Made by a program: the position numbers and the translations under genes. A DNA stretch of 64,000 nt from Chitinophaga pinensis. GTDB lineage: Bacteria > Bacteroidota > Bacteroidia > Flavobacteriales_D > Crocinitomicaceae. Of this stretch, positions 35,867 to 45,098 are shown in pieces (the stretch's first letter is position 1; each line of letters opens with the position of its first letter). The notes below the pieces were generated by a model, which was given only the letters and a program-made list of their open reading frames with translations, was not told where the DNA came from and did no database searches. The DNA is taken from the NCBI GenBank assembly GCA_945902745.1, contig CAMDNE010000003.1, positions 186,001 through 250,000 of the forward strand. Reading direction: 5' to 3'.

Positions 35867-36463
35867 ATGGCAATTGACAAATTAAGATCTAAACAATCAA
35901 TCAGCGATGAAGAATTTGATGCAATCTACCCTGAGGATGTTAGAGAGCATTCAAACAGGCATTTTACATCGGTTTTTTTATCTCAGAAAGCTGCGCAATT
36001 TCTTGCAAATGGAGAAGAAATTGAAATTTTAGACATAGGATCTGGTACAGGTAAATTTTGTCTTGTTGGAGCAACTTGTACAAAATCACATTATACAGGA
36101 GTTGAACATCGAAAATACCTATCGGATATTGCTCAAGCATGTGCGAATACATTTGTAATTCCGAATGTTTCCTTTATCAATGCAAATATTTTAAACATCG
36201 ATTTTAAAACGTTTGATGCATTTTATATTTTCAATCCTTTTCTTGAAACACATGACAAATCCGCAAGAATGGATCAGAGCGTTTCAATTAGCGATGGTGA
36301 TTATGACGTGTTTACAACCTATGTTCGCAACGAACTAGCTAAGAAAGAAATTGGTACTCGCCTAGCAACTTATTGGACAGCCGAAAATCAAATTCCAGAA
36401 TCGTTTGAATTAAAAGGTTCCTTTTTTGGAGACACCTTGCGGTTTTGGGAAAAAATAAACTAA
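35867..36463 (+). CDS. Class I SAM-dependent methyltransferase, target unknown
   Basis: The 198 residues have a Rossmann methyltransferase core: motif I EILDIGSGTGKFCLVGA (about 52-68), an acidic strand end YTGVEHRKYLSDIA (motif II), INANILNIDFKTFDAFYIFNPF (motif IV region with NPF), and a C-terminal TRLATYWTAENQIP. The NPF/NPY-like tetrapeptide resembles enzymes that methylate amide or amino nitrogens, but this is weak. It lies upstream of the arsenosugar genes but lacks the Cys pattern expected of arsenite methyltransferase ArsM. Cytoplasmic, single gene. Confidence 0.75.
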   Translation: MAIDKLRSKQSISDEEFDAIYPEDVREHSNRHFTSVFLSQKAAQFLANGEEIEILDIGSGTGKFCLVGATCTKSHYTGVEHRKYLSDIAQACANTFVIPNVSFINANILNIDFKTFDAFYIFNPFLETHDKSARMDQSVSISDGDYDVFTTYVRNELAKKEIGTRLATYWTAENQIPESFELKGSFFGDTLRFWEKIN

Positions 36464-36505
36464 TTTTTTACGTTTTAAGAAACCAATATAAAGGTTATTT
36501 ATAAA

Positions 36506-36536
36506 TTGATACTGAACAAATAATGGTTTAAATTTG
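36506..36536 (+). promoter_or_regulatory. Promoter of the T9SS thioredoxin-like gene
   Basis: TTG (36506-36508), 20-base spacer, TAAATTTG (36529-36536). It leaves a leader of about 20-25 bases before the GTG start at 36564. Confidence 0.6.
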
Positions 36537-36563
36537 TTTTTAACTATAACTAAAATTACAATT

Positions 36564-37349
36564 GTGAAAACAATATACTCTTTGCTATTCATTTCACTTA
36601 TTTCATTCAGTTTTTCTGCTTCTAGTTTTGCGCAAGCAATCGATTTTCAAGCAAACGACTGTAACGGAAATCCACAACATCTTTTTGCAGATTTAGATGC
36701 GGGTCAAGCTGTTGTTTTGTTTTTTTACATGCCTAGTTGCGGAACTTGTCCTCCACCTGCACAAAAAATTCAAGCAATGGCTGATAAAATCAATCAAAAT
36801 TGCCCTGGTATGGTAAAAGGATACGCTTATTCATACCAAAATAGTACAACTTGCAATTATACTGCAAGTTGGGTTACATCAAATAATTTACCTCTTTACG
36901 CTCCAATGGATGGAAATGGTGCGGAACAAGTTGCTTATTATGGTGGTTTTGGAATGCCAACAGTTGTTTTACTAGGAGGAACAAACCATGACATTTTATG
37001 GTCAACCCAAAATTTTGTTACATCTGACACAACAGCAATGAGAGATTTAATTCTAAATATGAATTGCGTTGCTGGATTGAATGATTTGAACAACTCTCAA
37101 AGTTCCTTAACAGTATATCCAAATCCTTCATCTCATAATTGGGAAGTAAAATCTAATGCTATTAAAGGTGACTATAAAGTAATAGTGACATCGCTAATTG
37201 GTGAAGTTGTATATGAGAATCAAGGAAATTCATTGAACAATGAAACAACAATTTCAATTCCAACTATGGATTTTATTGAAGGTATTTATTTGCTGAAAAT
37301 TCAAACTGAAAAGCAAGAATTTCAAACTAAATTGATGAAGACGAATTAA
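36564..37349 (+). CDS. Secreted thioredoxin-like protein with T9SS type A sorting domain
   Basis: I start at GTG 36564 (MKTIYSLLFISLISFSFS), which gives a normal signal peptide ending near SFAQA; a TTG 30 bases upstream is also open. The domain after it is thioredoxin-like: VVLFFYMPSCGTCPPPAQKIQAMA has a C-x-x-C pair (near residues 57-60), and GGFGMPTVVLLGG looks like the cis-Pro strand. From about 185 a type A sorting domain follows (VYPNPSSHNWEVKSN, IEGIYLLKIQTEKQ). So a redox-type domain is exported to the cell surface. Partner and substrate are unknown. It precedes the arsS gene, which has its own promoter. Confidence 0.82.
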   Translation: MKTIYSLLFISLISFSFSASSFAQAIDFQANDCNGNPQHLFADLDAGQAVVLFFYMPSCGTCPPPAQKIQAMADKINQNCPGMVKGYAYSYQNSTTCNYTASWVTSNNLPLYAPMDGNGAEQVAYYGGFGMPTVVLLGGTNHDILWSTQNFVTSDTTAMRDLILNMNCVAGLNDLNNSQSSLTVYPNPSSHNWEVKSNAIKGDYKVIVTSLIGEVVYENQGNSLNNETTISIPTMDFIEGIYLLKIQTEKQEFQTKLMKTN

Positions 37350-37366
37350 TTTTCTATTTGAATCGT

Positions 37367-37398
37367 ACCTTTTCAAAAGTCATTGTTTAGTATCTTTG
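37367..37398 (+). promoter_or_regulatory. Promoter of the arsS operon
   Basis: TTTG (37367-37370), 20-base spacer, TATCTTTG (37391-37398) is an excellent Bacteroidota promoter. The ATG lies 31 bases downstream. No operator-like palindrome was seen. Confidence 0.65.
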
Positions 37399-37429
37399 AC
37401 AAAATCAATTTATTGCAGACACGCTAAAT

Positions 37430-38461
37430 ATGCTAAAGACTTTACACTCAAAAGGAGATGAATTTAGTGAATCAATTAATCAAGTCACTTATTTTCAAGA
37501 AGACGGAATTATTCCTTTTACTGAAAAACTAAAAAATCTTAACTATTTTCCGTTACAACCGAGAGAATTAGAAATAATTCAACTTAATTTGGGTAAAATG
37601 TGTAATCAGGTGTGTGATCATTGCCATGTTGACGCAGGTCCAGACCGAAAAGAAATCATGTCACTTGAAACGATGAAAGCCTGTCTTTCTGCAATTCAAA
37701 ATTCCAATGCCAAAACCGTTGATTTAACAGGTGGTGCGCCAGAAATGAATCCAAATTTCAGATGGTTCGTGACCGAACTTTCAAAGCTAAACGTGAAAAT
37801 TATTGTTCGGTGTAATTTGACAATAATCGTAGCGAACAAAAAGTACAACGACCTACCCGCTTTCTTCAAAGCAAACAACATAGAAGTCATTTCTTCTTTG
37901 CCGTGTTACACAGAAAAGAATACGGACAGTCAAAGAGGAACTGGTGTTTTTGCAAAAAGCATCAAAGCGCTGAAAATGTTGAATGACGTTGGATATGGAA
38001 AGGAAGGAACGGGATTGAAACTTCAATTGGTTTATAATCCGACCGGGATTTCGTTGCCACCAAATCAACAATCTCTTGAAATAGATTACAAAAATAGGTT
38101 GAAAGAAGATTTTGAAATTGAATTCAATCAATTGTATACGATTACAAATATGCCCATAAGTCGTTTTTTAGATTTTCTAGTGAAGTCAGGGAACTACCAT
38201 AACTATATGCAAAAATTAGTGGAAACATTCAATGCAAATGCGCCAGAAGAATTGATGTGTCGAAACACGCTCTCAGTTGGTTGGGATGGATTTTTATACG
38301 ATTGTGATTTCAATCAGATGTTGGACTTAAAAATAGCTTCTGTAAGCCATATTACTGATTTCAATGAATCCATTTTACAAAAACGTGCTATTATTCTCAA
38401 CCAACATTGTTACGGTTGCACTGCTGGTTCGGGTTCAGGTTGCGGAGGAACATTGGTTTAG
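37430..38461 (+). CDS. arsS: Arsenosugar biosynthesis radical SAM protein ArsS
   Basis: The 343-residue radical SAM enzyme is proposed to attach a 5'-deoxyadenosyl group to dimethylarsenic during arsenosugar formation. The [4Fe-4S] motif is CNQVCDHCHVDAGPDRKE (Cys near 63, 67 and 70), followed by DLTGGAPEMNP, VRCNLTI and ISSLPCYTEKNTDSQRG. The C-terminal DUF3641 part has MCRNTLSVGWDGFLYDCDFNQML and ends in a Cys/Gly-rich CYGCTAGSGSGCGGT, the Cys-rich tail of the family. The glycosyltransferase-like partner begins directly after its stop. No arsM methyltransferase or arsR was seen in the window. Confidence 0.9.
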   Translation: MLKTLHSKGDEFSESINQVTYFQEDGIIPFTEKLKNLNYFPLQPRELEIIQLNLGKMCNQVCDHCHVDAGPDRKEIMSLETMKACLSAIQNSNAKTVDLTGGAPEMNPNFRWFVTELSKLNVKIIVRCNLTIIVANKKYNDLPAFFKANNIEVISSLPCYTEKNTDSQRGTGVFAKSIKALKMLNDVGYGKEGTGLKLQLVYNPTGISLPPNQQSLEIDYKNRLKEDFEIEFNQLYTITNMPISRFLDFLVKSGNYHNYMQKLVETFNANAPEELMCRNTLSVGWDGFLYDCDFNQMLDLKIASVSHITDFNESILQKRAIILNQHCYGCTAGSGSGCGGTLV

Positions 38462-39109
38462 ATGAAAAAGGCAGTCATCGTATTTCAAAAAAACAGGATT
38501 CTTGGAAAAGTTAAAACCAGACTCGCTGATTCTATTGGTGATGAAGCAGCATTGTTGTGCTATTCTCAAATGATTGAATTCACGCACCAACTGCTATTAA
38601 AAGTAGATGCTGAAATTCATTTGTTTTATGCTGAATTTGTTGAACTAACTTCTATAGAAAATTGGCAATCTCACGTTCAAAAGGGCAATGATCTTGGAGA
38701 AAGAATGCATAACGCTTTTAAGAATCTAAAATCAAAGGGCTACGACCAAGTTATAATTATCGGAACAGATTGTCTTGAATTAACAAGTAAAATAATAAAT
38801 AATGCATTTACAGCGTTGAATTCAACCGATTATGTTCTTGGTCCAGCAACCGATGGAGGATATTATCTGCTTGGCCTCACTGAATTATCAGATTTACTTT
38901 TTCTGAATAAAGAATGGAGCAATAGTCAAGTTTTCCAAACTACTTATGAAGCCATTCAGCAGCAAAATAAAACGGTATTTCTATTAGAAAAACTTAGTGA
39001 TATCGACACTTTTGAAGACTTAAGAGCCTATCAAGAAAAAACAGGAAATATTCTTTTCGAACAACACATAAGATCTACAAATAAAATCATACCTGTAAAC
39101 AAAAGCTAA
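38462..39109 (+). CDS. TIGR04282-type arsenosugar biosynthesis glycosyltransferase (DUF2064)
   Basis: The 215 residues have a nucleotide-sugar transferase fold: N-terminal VIVFQKNRILGKVKTRLADSIGDEAALLCYSQM, central GNDLGERMHNAF and IIGTDCLELTSKIINNAF, and ATDGGYYLLGLTEL. These match the DUF2064/TIGR04282 family that travels with ArsS. It begins immediately after the arsS stop, so the two share a transcript. It is proposed to handle the ribose-derived part of arsenosugars; the exact reaction is not established. Followed by 161 bases without a gene before the convergent efflux operon. Confidence 0.88.
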   Translation: MKKAVIVFQKNRILGKVKTRLADSIGDEAALLCYSQMIEFTHQLLLKVDAEIHLFYAEFVELTSIENWQSHVQKGNDLGERMHNAFKNLKSKGYDQVIIIGTDCLELTSKIINNAFTALNSTDYVLGPATDGGYYLLGLTELSDLLFLNKEWSNSQVFQTTYEAIQQQNKTVFLLEKLSDIDTFEDLRAYQEKTGNILFEQHIRSTNKIIPVNKS

Positions 39110-39176
39110 CGTTTACAAAGAAGTCGCTTTAAAACAAGTTGTTAGTCACTACTATTAGGGAAAATCAAATTATTTC

Positions 39177-39211
39177 AAAAAAAAATCCCTTCGAAAATTT
39201 CCAAAGGGATT
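39177..39211 (-). terminator. Terminator of the efflux operon
   Basis: The stem AATCCCTT (39184-39191)/AAGGGATT (39204-39211), read on the minus strand, is followed by a T run (complement of A's at 39177-39185). It lies 60 bases past the RND pump stop. Confidence 0.75.
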
Positions 39212-39270
39212 CTAATTTATAAAGTGTTAATGTTAAAAATGTTATGATTATTAGTTTCATTTTAATTAAG

Positions 39271-42200
39271 TTAACTTGTTTTACGGTTTATTTTTTCTTT
39301 TACTGTATCCACTAAATAATAAACCATTGGCACTAAAAACACAGTCAATACTAAAGAAGAGAGAAGTCCACCAATAATTACCCATGCAAGTCCATTTTTC
39401 CATTCTGCGGCTGTTCCAGTTGCCATTGCTATAGGTAACATCCCAACAACCATTGAAAGCGTAGTCATTAGAATTGGTCGCATTCGGCCTTTTCCTGCAA
39501 TAATTAATGCTTCTTTAAAATGTTTCCCTTCTGCTTTTAGTTGATTCGTGAAATCTACAATTAAAATAGCGTTTTTAACCACTAATCCCATTAGCATGAT
39601 TAAACCAAGTAAAGCGAATAAACTTAAATTACTCAATGATAAATTCAATGCTAAAAATGCTCCGATGATTGCAACGGGAATGGAAAACAACACAACAAAC
39701 GGGTAAATAAAACTATCGTAAAGTGCTACCAAAATCAGATAAATCAATAAAAATGAAATGAGTAATACTGATCCTAACGCTCCAAAACTATCATTTTGTC
39801 TTTTTATATCACTTCCCCAAGTCATTTGAATTCCGTCTGGTAATGGATTGTCTTTAAGATAAGCAACAACATCATCTGCAACAGTACCTGATGGTCTGCC
39901 TAAAGCATCGGAAGTAAGTGTTACCGCTGGTTGACGATCTTTTCTTTCTAATAAAGATGGAGAATTATCTTGTAAAACTTTAGCAAATTGACCAACCTCC
40001 ATCGGTAATCCCATAGGATTGATAATGGAAAGTTGTTGCACGTCTTCAAAGTTTTGTCTACTAAATTCATTTAACCAAATTCGTACAGGATATTCTGTTC
40101 CATTTTCAATTAGCGTTGCATCGTCATTACCAGTAAAAGCCGTTCTCAAATTCATCCCGACATATGCAGTGGTCAATCCTAATCGTTGCATTTTATCTTT
40201 ATCAGGAATAATTTTATACTCGGGACTTCCTGCTTCAACGGATAGCCTCACATTATCTGCACCTGGAATTTTCTCAACAATCGCTTTTAGATCGTTTCCG
40301 CTTTTCATCACCAAATCTAAATTACTTCCACTTAATGTAATCTCAATCGGAGCTGAACGAGGAATCAAACCCAATGCAGCCATTGAATAATTTATGCTTG
40401 GAAACCTTGATTTTAAATCTTCACGAAGTTTTATCATAAATGTTTCGGTCGGTAAATCATTAAGTTCTTTTTTGGACTTTAATTGAATGGTAAATTCTGT
40501 TTTGTTTGCCGAACCAACACCTAAACTTCCTATTCCTGTGCTTGGTCCGCCAATGTTACTGAAAACAGTTGCAACTTCAGACTGCTGAATGATATACGTT
40601 TCTATCTCTTGTGCAATAGAATTATTTTGGTGAATGGAAGTGGATTTATCAAATTCAAGAGCCATTCTAAATTTCCCCTGATCACCAGTTGATATAAGTT
40701 CTTTACCAATTATTCCTTGTTTAATTATTCCTAAGGTCATCACAAAAAGTAAGACTACTATTCCTGTGAAGATGAGTTTATGACTTAAAACCCAATGTAA
40801 TAGTCTACCGTACCAATTCGTAAATTTTTCTAATTGAAATTCAAACCAGAGCAAGAAACGATTGAAAAAATTATTCGCTTGTAAATCTTCCTTTTTACCA
40901 ATTCGTGAGGCCAACCAAGGAGTGAGCGTAAAACCAACCAATAAACTCGTAAGTGTAGAAGTTACGACAACGACAGAAAATTGTTTTAGCATATCAGCGA
41001 CAAATACTTGAAGAAATAGAATCGGTAAGAAAACTACAACGTCAACCAACGTAATCGATAAGGCTGCAAAACCAATTTCCATTCGCCCATCCATAGAAGC
41101 AACTCGTTTGTCTTTCCCTTTGTCTAAATGTTTTTGAATATTTTCTAATACCACCACAGCATCATCAACCAAAATTCCAATAATTAAAGACATAGCGAGT
41201 AATGTCATCAAGTTTAATGTGTAGCCGAACAGCCACATTACTGCAAAAGCTGTTACCAATGAAGTTGGAATGGCAACGATTACAATTAATGAATTTCTAA
41301 AACTTCTTAAGAAGAGAAGCATTACCATTGAAACTAAGATCACGGCTAAAATCAAATCAAAAACTACCGAATCAACTGCCGCAATTGTATTATCAGTGCT
41401 ATCATCAGCAATAATAAATTTCACGTTTGAACTTGCATTTTGTTCTTCGATTGATTTGAACTTTGCACGAACTAATTTCGAAACATTCACTGCATTTGCA
41501 TCACCTTGTTTCTTTAAAAGTAGACCAATTCCATTTTTCCCGTTATAACGACTAATAGATGTTATCTCTTTTATGCCATCTATAACATTTGCTACATCTT
41601 TTACATAGACCGGACTTCCAGAAACGGGCATTGCAATTTGAACTTTGTTAATGTCTTCAATAGTCGTAAACTTCCCTGTTAATCGAACTGAATTATTTTC
41701 TTTGTCTGTTTGAACCTTTCCTGCAGGGAGATCTAATCCAGAACGATTAATTGCTTCAACCACCTGTAACAATGAAATTTTATACAATTTTAATTTATCC
41801 TGATCAACTTTTACCTGTATTTCCCTTTCTTCACCTCCCAAAATGGTTATTTCAGCAACTCCTTTAATTTGTTGAATTTGTGGAAGATAATCATCCTTCA
41901 TTTTTTGATAAAAATCAGTTGGCGACATACTACTTGTTCCACTTATTGACATGATTGGCAAGTCATTTGGGGAAACCTTGCTCATTACTGGACTTAAAAT
42001 ATCCGTTGGTAAATCCTTGCGAATATTATCAATATAGCGCTGAGCATCTTGCATCGTTTTATCTAAGTCAGTACCATATTTTAGATTTGCAATAATTATT
42101 GATGCATTGGGCAGCGACTTCGTTACTAAATAATCTACACCTTCCAAATTTGCTAATGCATCTTCTAATTTTCGTGAAACGGAAGTTTCCACTTCGTTAG

Positions 42201-42366
42201 GTTCAGCTCCAGGATAAACAGTTTTAATCACGACCACTGGTTGATTAAAATCAGGCATTAATTCGTAACTCAAATTATTATAGCCAATTACACCTAATAA
42301 CGTTAACACACTAAAAAGTACAATAATCAGCGAAGGACGTTTGATTGAAATTTCTGTAAGATTCAT
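39271..42366 (-). CDS. RND-family efflux transporter permease (HAE1/AcrB type)
   Basis: Inner-membrane proton-driven pump of 1031 residues, two halves of six TM helices each plus two large periplasmic loops. The TM4 charge relay is present in MSLIIGILVDDAVVVLEN (paired Asp near residue 400). FLRSFRNSLIVIVAIPTSL and the C-terminal GKGRMRPILMTTLSMVVGMLP are typical of multidrug-type (HAE1) rather than heavy-metal (HME) pumps. It is the last gene of a ten-gene operon and lies 12 bases after its adaptor. The substrate is unknown; the operon suggests redox-active or membrane-damaging compounds. Confidence 0.95.
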   Translation of the reverse strand: MNLTEISIKRPSLIIVLFSVLTLLGVIGYNNLSYELMPDFNQPVVVIKTVYPGAEPNEVETSVSRKLEDALANLEGVDYLVTKSLPNASIIIANLKYGTDLDKTMQDAQRYIDNIRKDLPTDILSPVMSKVSPNDLPIMSISGTSSMSPTDFYQKMKDDYLPQIQQIKGVAEITILGGEEREIQVKVDQDKLKLYKISLLQVVEAINRSGLDLPAGKVQTDKENNSVRLTGKFTTIEDINKVQIAMPVSGSPVYVKDVANVIDGIKEITSISRYNGKNGIGLLLKKQGDANAVNVSKLVRAKFKSIEEQNASSNVKFIIADDSTDNTIAAVDSVVFDLILAVILVSMVMLLFLRSFRNSLIVIVAIPTSLVTAFAVMWLFGYTLNLMTLLAMSLIIGILVDDAVVVLENIQKHLDKGKDKRVASMDGRMEIGFAALSITLVDVVVFLPILFLQVFVADMLKQFSVVVVTSTLTSLLVGFTLTPWLASRIGKKEDLQANNFFNRFLLWFEFQLEKFTNWYGRLLHWVLSHKLIFTGIVVLLFVMTLGIIKQGIIGKELISTGDQGKFRMALEFDKSTSIHQNNSIAQEIETYIIQQSEVATVFSNIGGPSTGIGSLGVGSANKTEFTIQLKSKKELNDLPTETFMIKLREDLKSRFPSINYSMAALGLIPRSAPIEITLSGSNLDLVMKSGNDLKAIVEKIPGADNVRLSVEAGSPEYKIIPDKDKMQRLGLTTAYVGMNLRTAFTGNDDATLIENGTEYPVRIWLNEFSRQNFEDVQQLSIINPMGLPMEVGQFAKVLQDNSPSLLERKDRQPAVTLTSDALGRPSGTVADDVVAYLKDNPLPDGIQMTWGSDIKRQNDSFGALGSVLLISFLLIYLILVALYDSFIYPFVVLFSIPVAIIGAFLALNLSLSNLSLFALLGLIMLMGLVVKNAILIVDFTNQLKAEGKHFKEALIIAGKGRMRPILMTTLSMVVGMLPIAMATGTAAEWKNGLAWVIIGGLLSSLVLTVFLVPMVYYLVDTVKEKINRKTS

Positions 42367-42378
42367 GATTCGCTGGTT

Positions 42379-43449
42379 TTAATTGATAATTACATTTGCT
42401 CCATCAAATAGATTGATAAAGCCATTTGTTACAATCACATCTCCAACTTTCAATCCGCTGGATACAACCGACCTATTTTGAATCTTTTTTGAAATTGTGA
42501 TGTTTTTTAAGGAAGTTTTTCCGTTTTTGACCACATAAACTTGAGGCTGATTCACGGATCCAACAACGGATGATGAAGGAATAAGTATTCCCTTTTCTTC
42601 AATAGCTGATTTTAACCCACTGGATTTCGACGTGACTTTCCCAAACATTCCAGATTTTATTTTAAAATCCGCAGTATTTTTAACAATAAACTGAATTGGA
42701 TAGCTACTCCCCATGTTTGCTTTACTGCCAATCATGGAAACGACAGCATTCAATGAAAGATCAGAATAAGCATCAGCTGTAATCGAATAATTTTTATTGA
42801 GTATAAATTGCTTTAAGTCATTTTCAGAAACATTTAAAGTGAACTTTAGAGTTGAAATGTCTGTAATTTGAAGCAATGGAATACCTGGTGATGCAAAAGA
42901 TCCTTCTTCACTCAATTTGGCTGTTACAACACCACTGAATGGTGCTCGAATTGTTGTTTTATTAATTTGTTCTAGCAGCGTTGCTTTTTGAATTTTTGCA
43001 GATTTCAAACCAAGCTCAGATTTCTCGAGTTGAATTCCTTGAATGGCATCAGCTTTCGCTAAAATTGAATTGCGATTTACATCAGCGACCAACCCTTCAA
43101 TTTGAACGTCAATTGCTTGTAATTGCAGTTTCAGTAACGAATTGTCTAATTGAATGAGTAGTTGTCCTTGTTTAACAAAACTACCAACGTCAACCAAAAT
43201 CTTATTTATTTTTCCTTGCGATTCAGCGCTAATTTTCGACTCTTTGTTTGGTTCAAATGTTCCTGAAAAATTAAATTCAGCATTTAAACGCTCAATTTGG
43301 ATAGTGTCCACTTCTACATTAATGGCTTGTTCTTTGTCAAATTGATACACTTTTTGTTGCGTAACTTCCTTGTTATTTTTCAATTTGATTACAACCAATG
43401 CTATTATAATTAGTCCTACTATAATTCCGATTATTTTTTTCCAATTCAT
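42379..43449 (-). CDS. RND periplasmic adaptor (HlyD/MFP family)
   Basis: The 356-residue protein links the pump to TolC. It has an N-terminal membrane anchor (IIGIIVGLIIIALVVIKL, residues 5-22) rather than a lipobox. A biotinyl-lipoyl half-domain follows with ISAESQGKINKILVDVGSFVKQGQLLIQLD, then a helical hairpin (about 105-160), TTIRAPFSGVVTAKLSEEGSFASPGIPLLQI, a beta-barrel domain and a membrane-proximal end with VKNGKTSLKNITISKK. It starts five bases after the TolC gene stop. Confidence 0.93.
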   Translation of the reverse strand: MNWKKIIGIIVGLIIIALVVIKLKNNKEVTQQKVYQFDKEQAINVEVDTIQIERLNAEFNFSGTFEPNKESKISAESQGKINKILVDVGSFVKQGQLLIQLDNSLLKLQLQAIDVQIEGLVADVNRNSILAKADAIQGIQLEKSELGLKSAKIQKATLLEQINKTTIRAPFSGVVTAKLSEEGSFASPGIPLLQITDISTLKFTLNVSENDLKQFILNKNYSITADAYSDLSLNAVVSMIGSKANMGSSYPIQFIVKNTADFKIKSGMFGKVTSKSSGLKSAIEEKGILIPSSSVVGSVNQPQVYVVKNGKTSLKNITISKKIQNRSVVSSGLKVGDVIVTNGFINLFDGANVIIN

Positions 43450-43453
43450 ATGC

Positions 43454-44782
43454 TTAATTTTTAATTAAAAGATTTCCTGTTATTTTTTTAAGTTCTAAAT
43501 CTGCTTTTAGGTACTCAACGATATTCGATAAATAATTTTGTTGAGCTTCCCTTAACGAGTTGTCTGCGAGTAATACATCTGTTAAAGTTGCCGTTCCCTG
43601 TTTTTGTTGAATCACAGTTTGTTCGTAAATACTTTGAGCCAATTCAATTTGTTCAGTAGTTGTTTCAATTGATTTCAACGTAACCTTACGTTGCAGTTTA
43701 GCATTTTGAACTTGAAGGTTATTTTGATCTGTTAGCAAAGCCAATTGAAGATCATTGTTTTGCAATTCAAGTCTTTTCTGGTTTATTTTACGAAGTGTTA
43801 CCGTTCCACTAAACAAGGGATATGAAAGTTGCATCCCTGCAAAACCAATCGGATAGAACTTTAAAAATTCATTTGGCTGTTTGTCGTATCCGAACCCTGT
43901 CGTACCAAATGTTCCAACAAGATTAAGCGACGGTAAAAACCTTGATTTATTTAACGTACTAAGTTCACTTGATAACAAACGATTTTGAGTTGTTGTGAGG
44001 CGCATATCTAAAGTCGATGAACTCACATATTCAGTGAGCGTTTCATATTGTATTTTTGATTCAATCGAAATATTTTGCTCTATTGAAAGCCCCATTGCAT
44101 ATTTCAATCCATTCAAAACTTGTTCATATTTACTTGTGATGGTTACTTTTTGTGCTGTTAATTGAGCTTTTTGCAATTTCACCTTATTTACATCTGTACC
44201 TTTCGCAAGTAATTGTTCATTGAGCAGTTGAATAGTTGATAATAGCCGTTCAACATTTACAAGATTGCTATCAATAAAGCTTATTTGATGCTGTAAAATT
44301 TGTGCATTATAATATAAATTAGAAATTTCAAAATAAATTTGTTCTTCTGTTTTTAGGTACTGTATATCTGTCAATTCAGCCGCTATTTTTGTTGTTTGGA
44401 TTGCGCCATAAACTTGTGGATTATATAAAGGCATTGAAACTTGTAGATTCGCATTAATGTTATGAGAAACACCAAATTGCGCTTCTTTAAATTGACCTTC
44501 TGGACCACCAAAAATAGAAAGAGGCATTAGTTGATAAGGCAAATTTGTATAATACTTATAATCCGCATTGGCCGTAATTTTCGGAATTAAATTAGCTTTT
44601 GCTTCGAGCTCTTTTTGCTTTCCAATAGAAATGGAGTTTCTACTCATTTGAAGGTTTTTGTTGTGGACTTGAGCTGTGTCAATACACTGTTGCAATGTAT
44701 AAACCTGAGCTTGAGCAGAATTTAATCCTAATAATGTTAAAAACAGGATTACGTATTGTTTGTGAATGTTTACTAACTTCAT
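43454..44782 (-). CDS. TolC-family outer membrane efflux protein
   Basis: Outer-membrane channel of the tripartite pump, 442 residues. The signal peptide ends near LNSAQAQ. The two TolC repeats are visible: VYTLQQCIDTAQVHNKNLQMSRNSI and ANLIPKITANADYKYYTN in the first half, and SRFLPSLNLVGTFG, YPLFSGTVTLRKINQKRLEL and QKQGTATLTDVLLADNSLREAQQNYLSNIVEYLKADLELKKITG in the second. It lies 17 bases after the small cupin and directly before the adaptor. No lipobox. Confidence 0.93.
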   Translation of the reverse strand: MKLVNIHKQYVILFLTLLGLNSAQAQVYTLQQCIDTAQVHNKNLQMSRNSISIGKQKELEAKANLIPKITANADYKYYTNLPYQLMPLSIFGGPEGQFKEAQFGVSHNINANLQVSMPLYNPQVYGAIQTTKIAAELTDIQYLKTEEQIYFEISNLYYNAQILQHQISFIDSNLVNVERLLSTIQLLNEQLLAKGTDVNKVKLQKAQLTAQKVTITSKYEQVLNGLKYAMGLSIEQNISIESKIQYETLTEYVSSSTLDMRLTTTQNRLLSSELSTLNKSRFLPSLNLVGTFGTTGFGYDKQPNEFLKFYPIGFAGMQLSYPLFSGTVTLRKINQKRLELQNNDLQLALLTDQNNLQVQNAKLQRKVTLKSIETTTEQIELAQSIYEQTVIQQKQGTATLTDVLLADNSLREAQQNYLSNIVEYLKADLELKKITGNLLIKN

Positions 44783-44798
44783 ATGTAAATTTTTTTTT

Positions 44799-45086
44799 TT
44801 ACTTGATAAGTATTAATTGACTTTCAATTATTCCTACTACCCAATGTTTCACCATCGGTTCAATAGCTACAAAATCACCAGCTAATAGGGTTTCTTTGAT
44901 GCCTTTTTCGTTTTCAAAAACAGCTTTTCCCTCCATACAAATTAACAGAGCAGGAGTTTTGGTTATATGTTCTTTAAGTGTTTCACCTTGTAAAATTTTT
45001 ATTGCTGTCGCATTCCCAAATTCACTTTTGAAAAGAGAAATTGCAGAAACTGGTTTTTCTTGCGTGTGTAAATCTTTTATGTTCAT
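44799..45086 (-). CDS. Small single-domain cupin-like protein
   Basis: The 95-residue cytoplasmic protein fits a minimal cupin barrel: GNATAIKILQGETLKEHITKTPALLICMEGKAVFE is motif 1-like with one His, and TLLAGDFVAIEPMVKHWVVGI is motif 2-like with a second His. Few metal ligands remain, so enzymatic activity is doubtful; ligand or metal sensing is possible. It lies between the DUF302 gene (12-base gap) and TolC. Similar small cupins accompany DUF302 and redox genes in Bacteroidota, from memory. Confidence 0.72.
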   Translation of the reverse strand: MNIKDLHTQEKPVSAISLFKSEFGNATAIKILQGETLKEHITKTPALLICMEGKAVFENEKGIKETLLAGDFVAIEPMVKHWVVGIIESQLILIK

Positions 45087-45098
45087 TGGATAATATCT

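Noticed and set aside
35867..36463. Reading the methyltransferase as ArsM of an arsenosugar cluster
   Set aside because: It lacks the cysteine pattern and the length expected of ArsM and has a different core motif.
40019..40390. 123-codon ORF antisense to the RND pump
   Set aside because: Shadow of a long conserved coding sequence.
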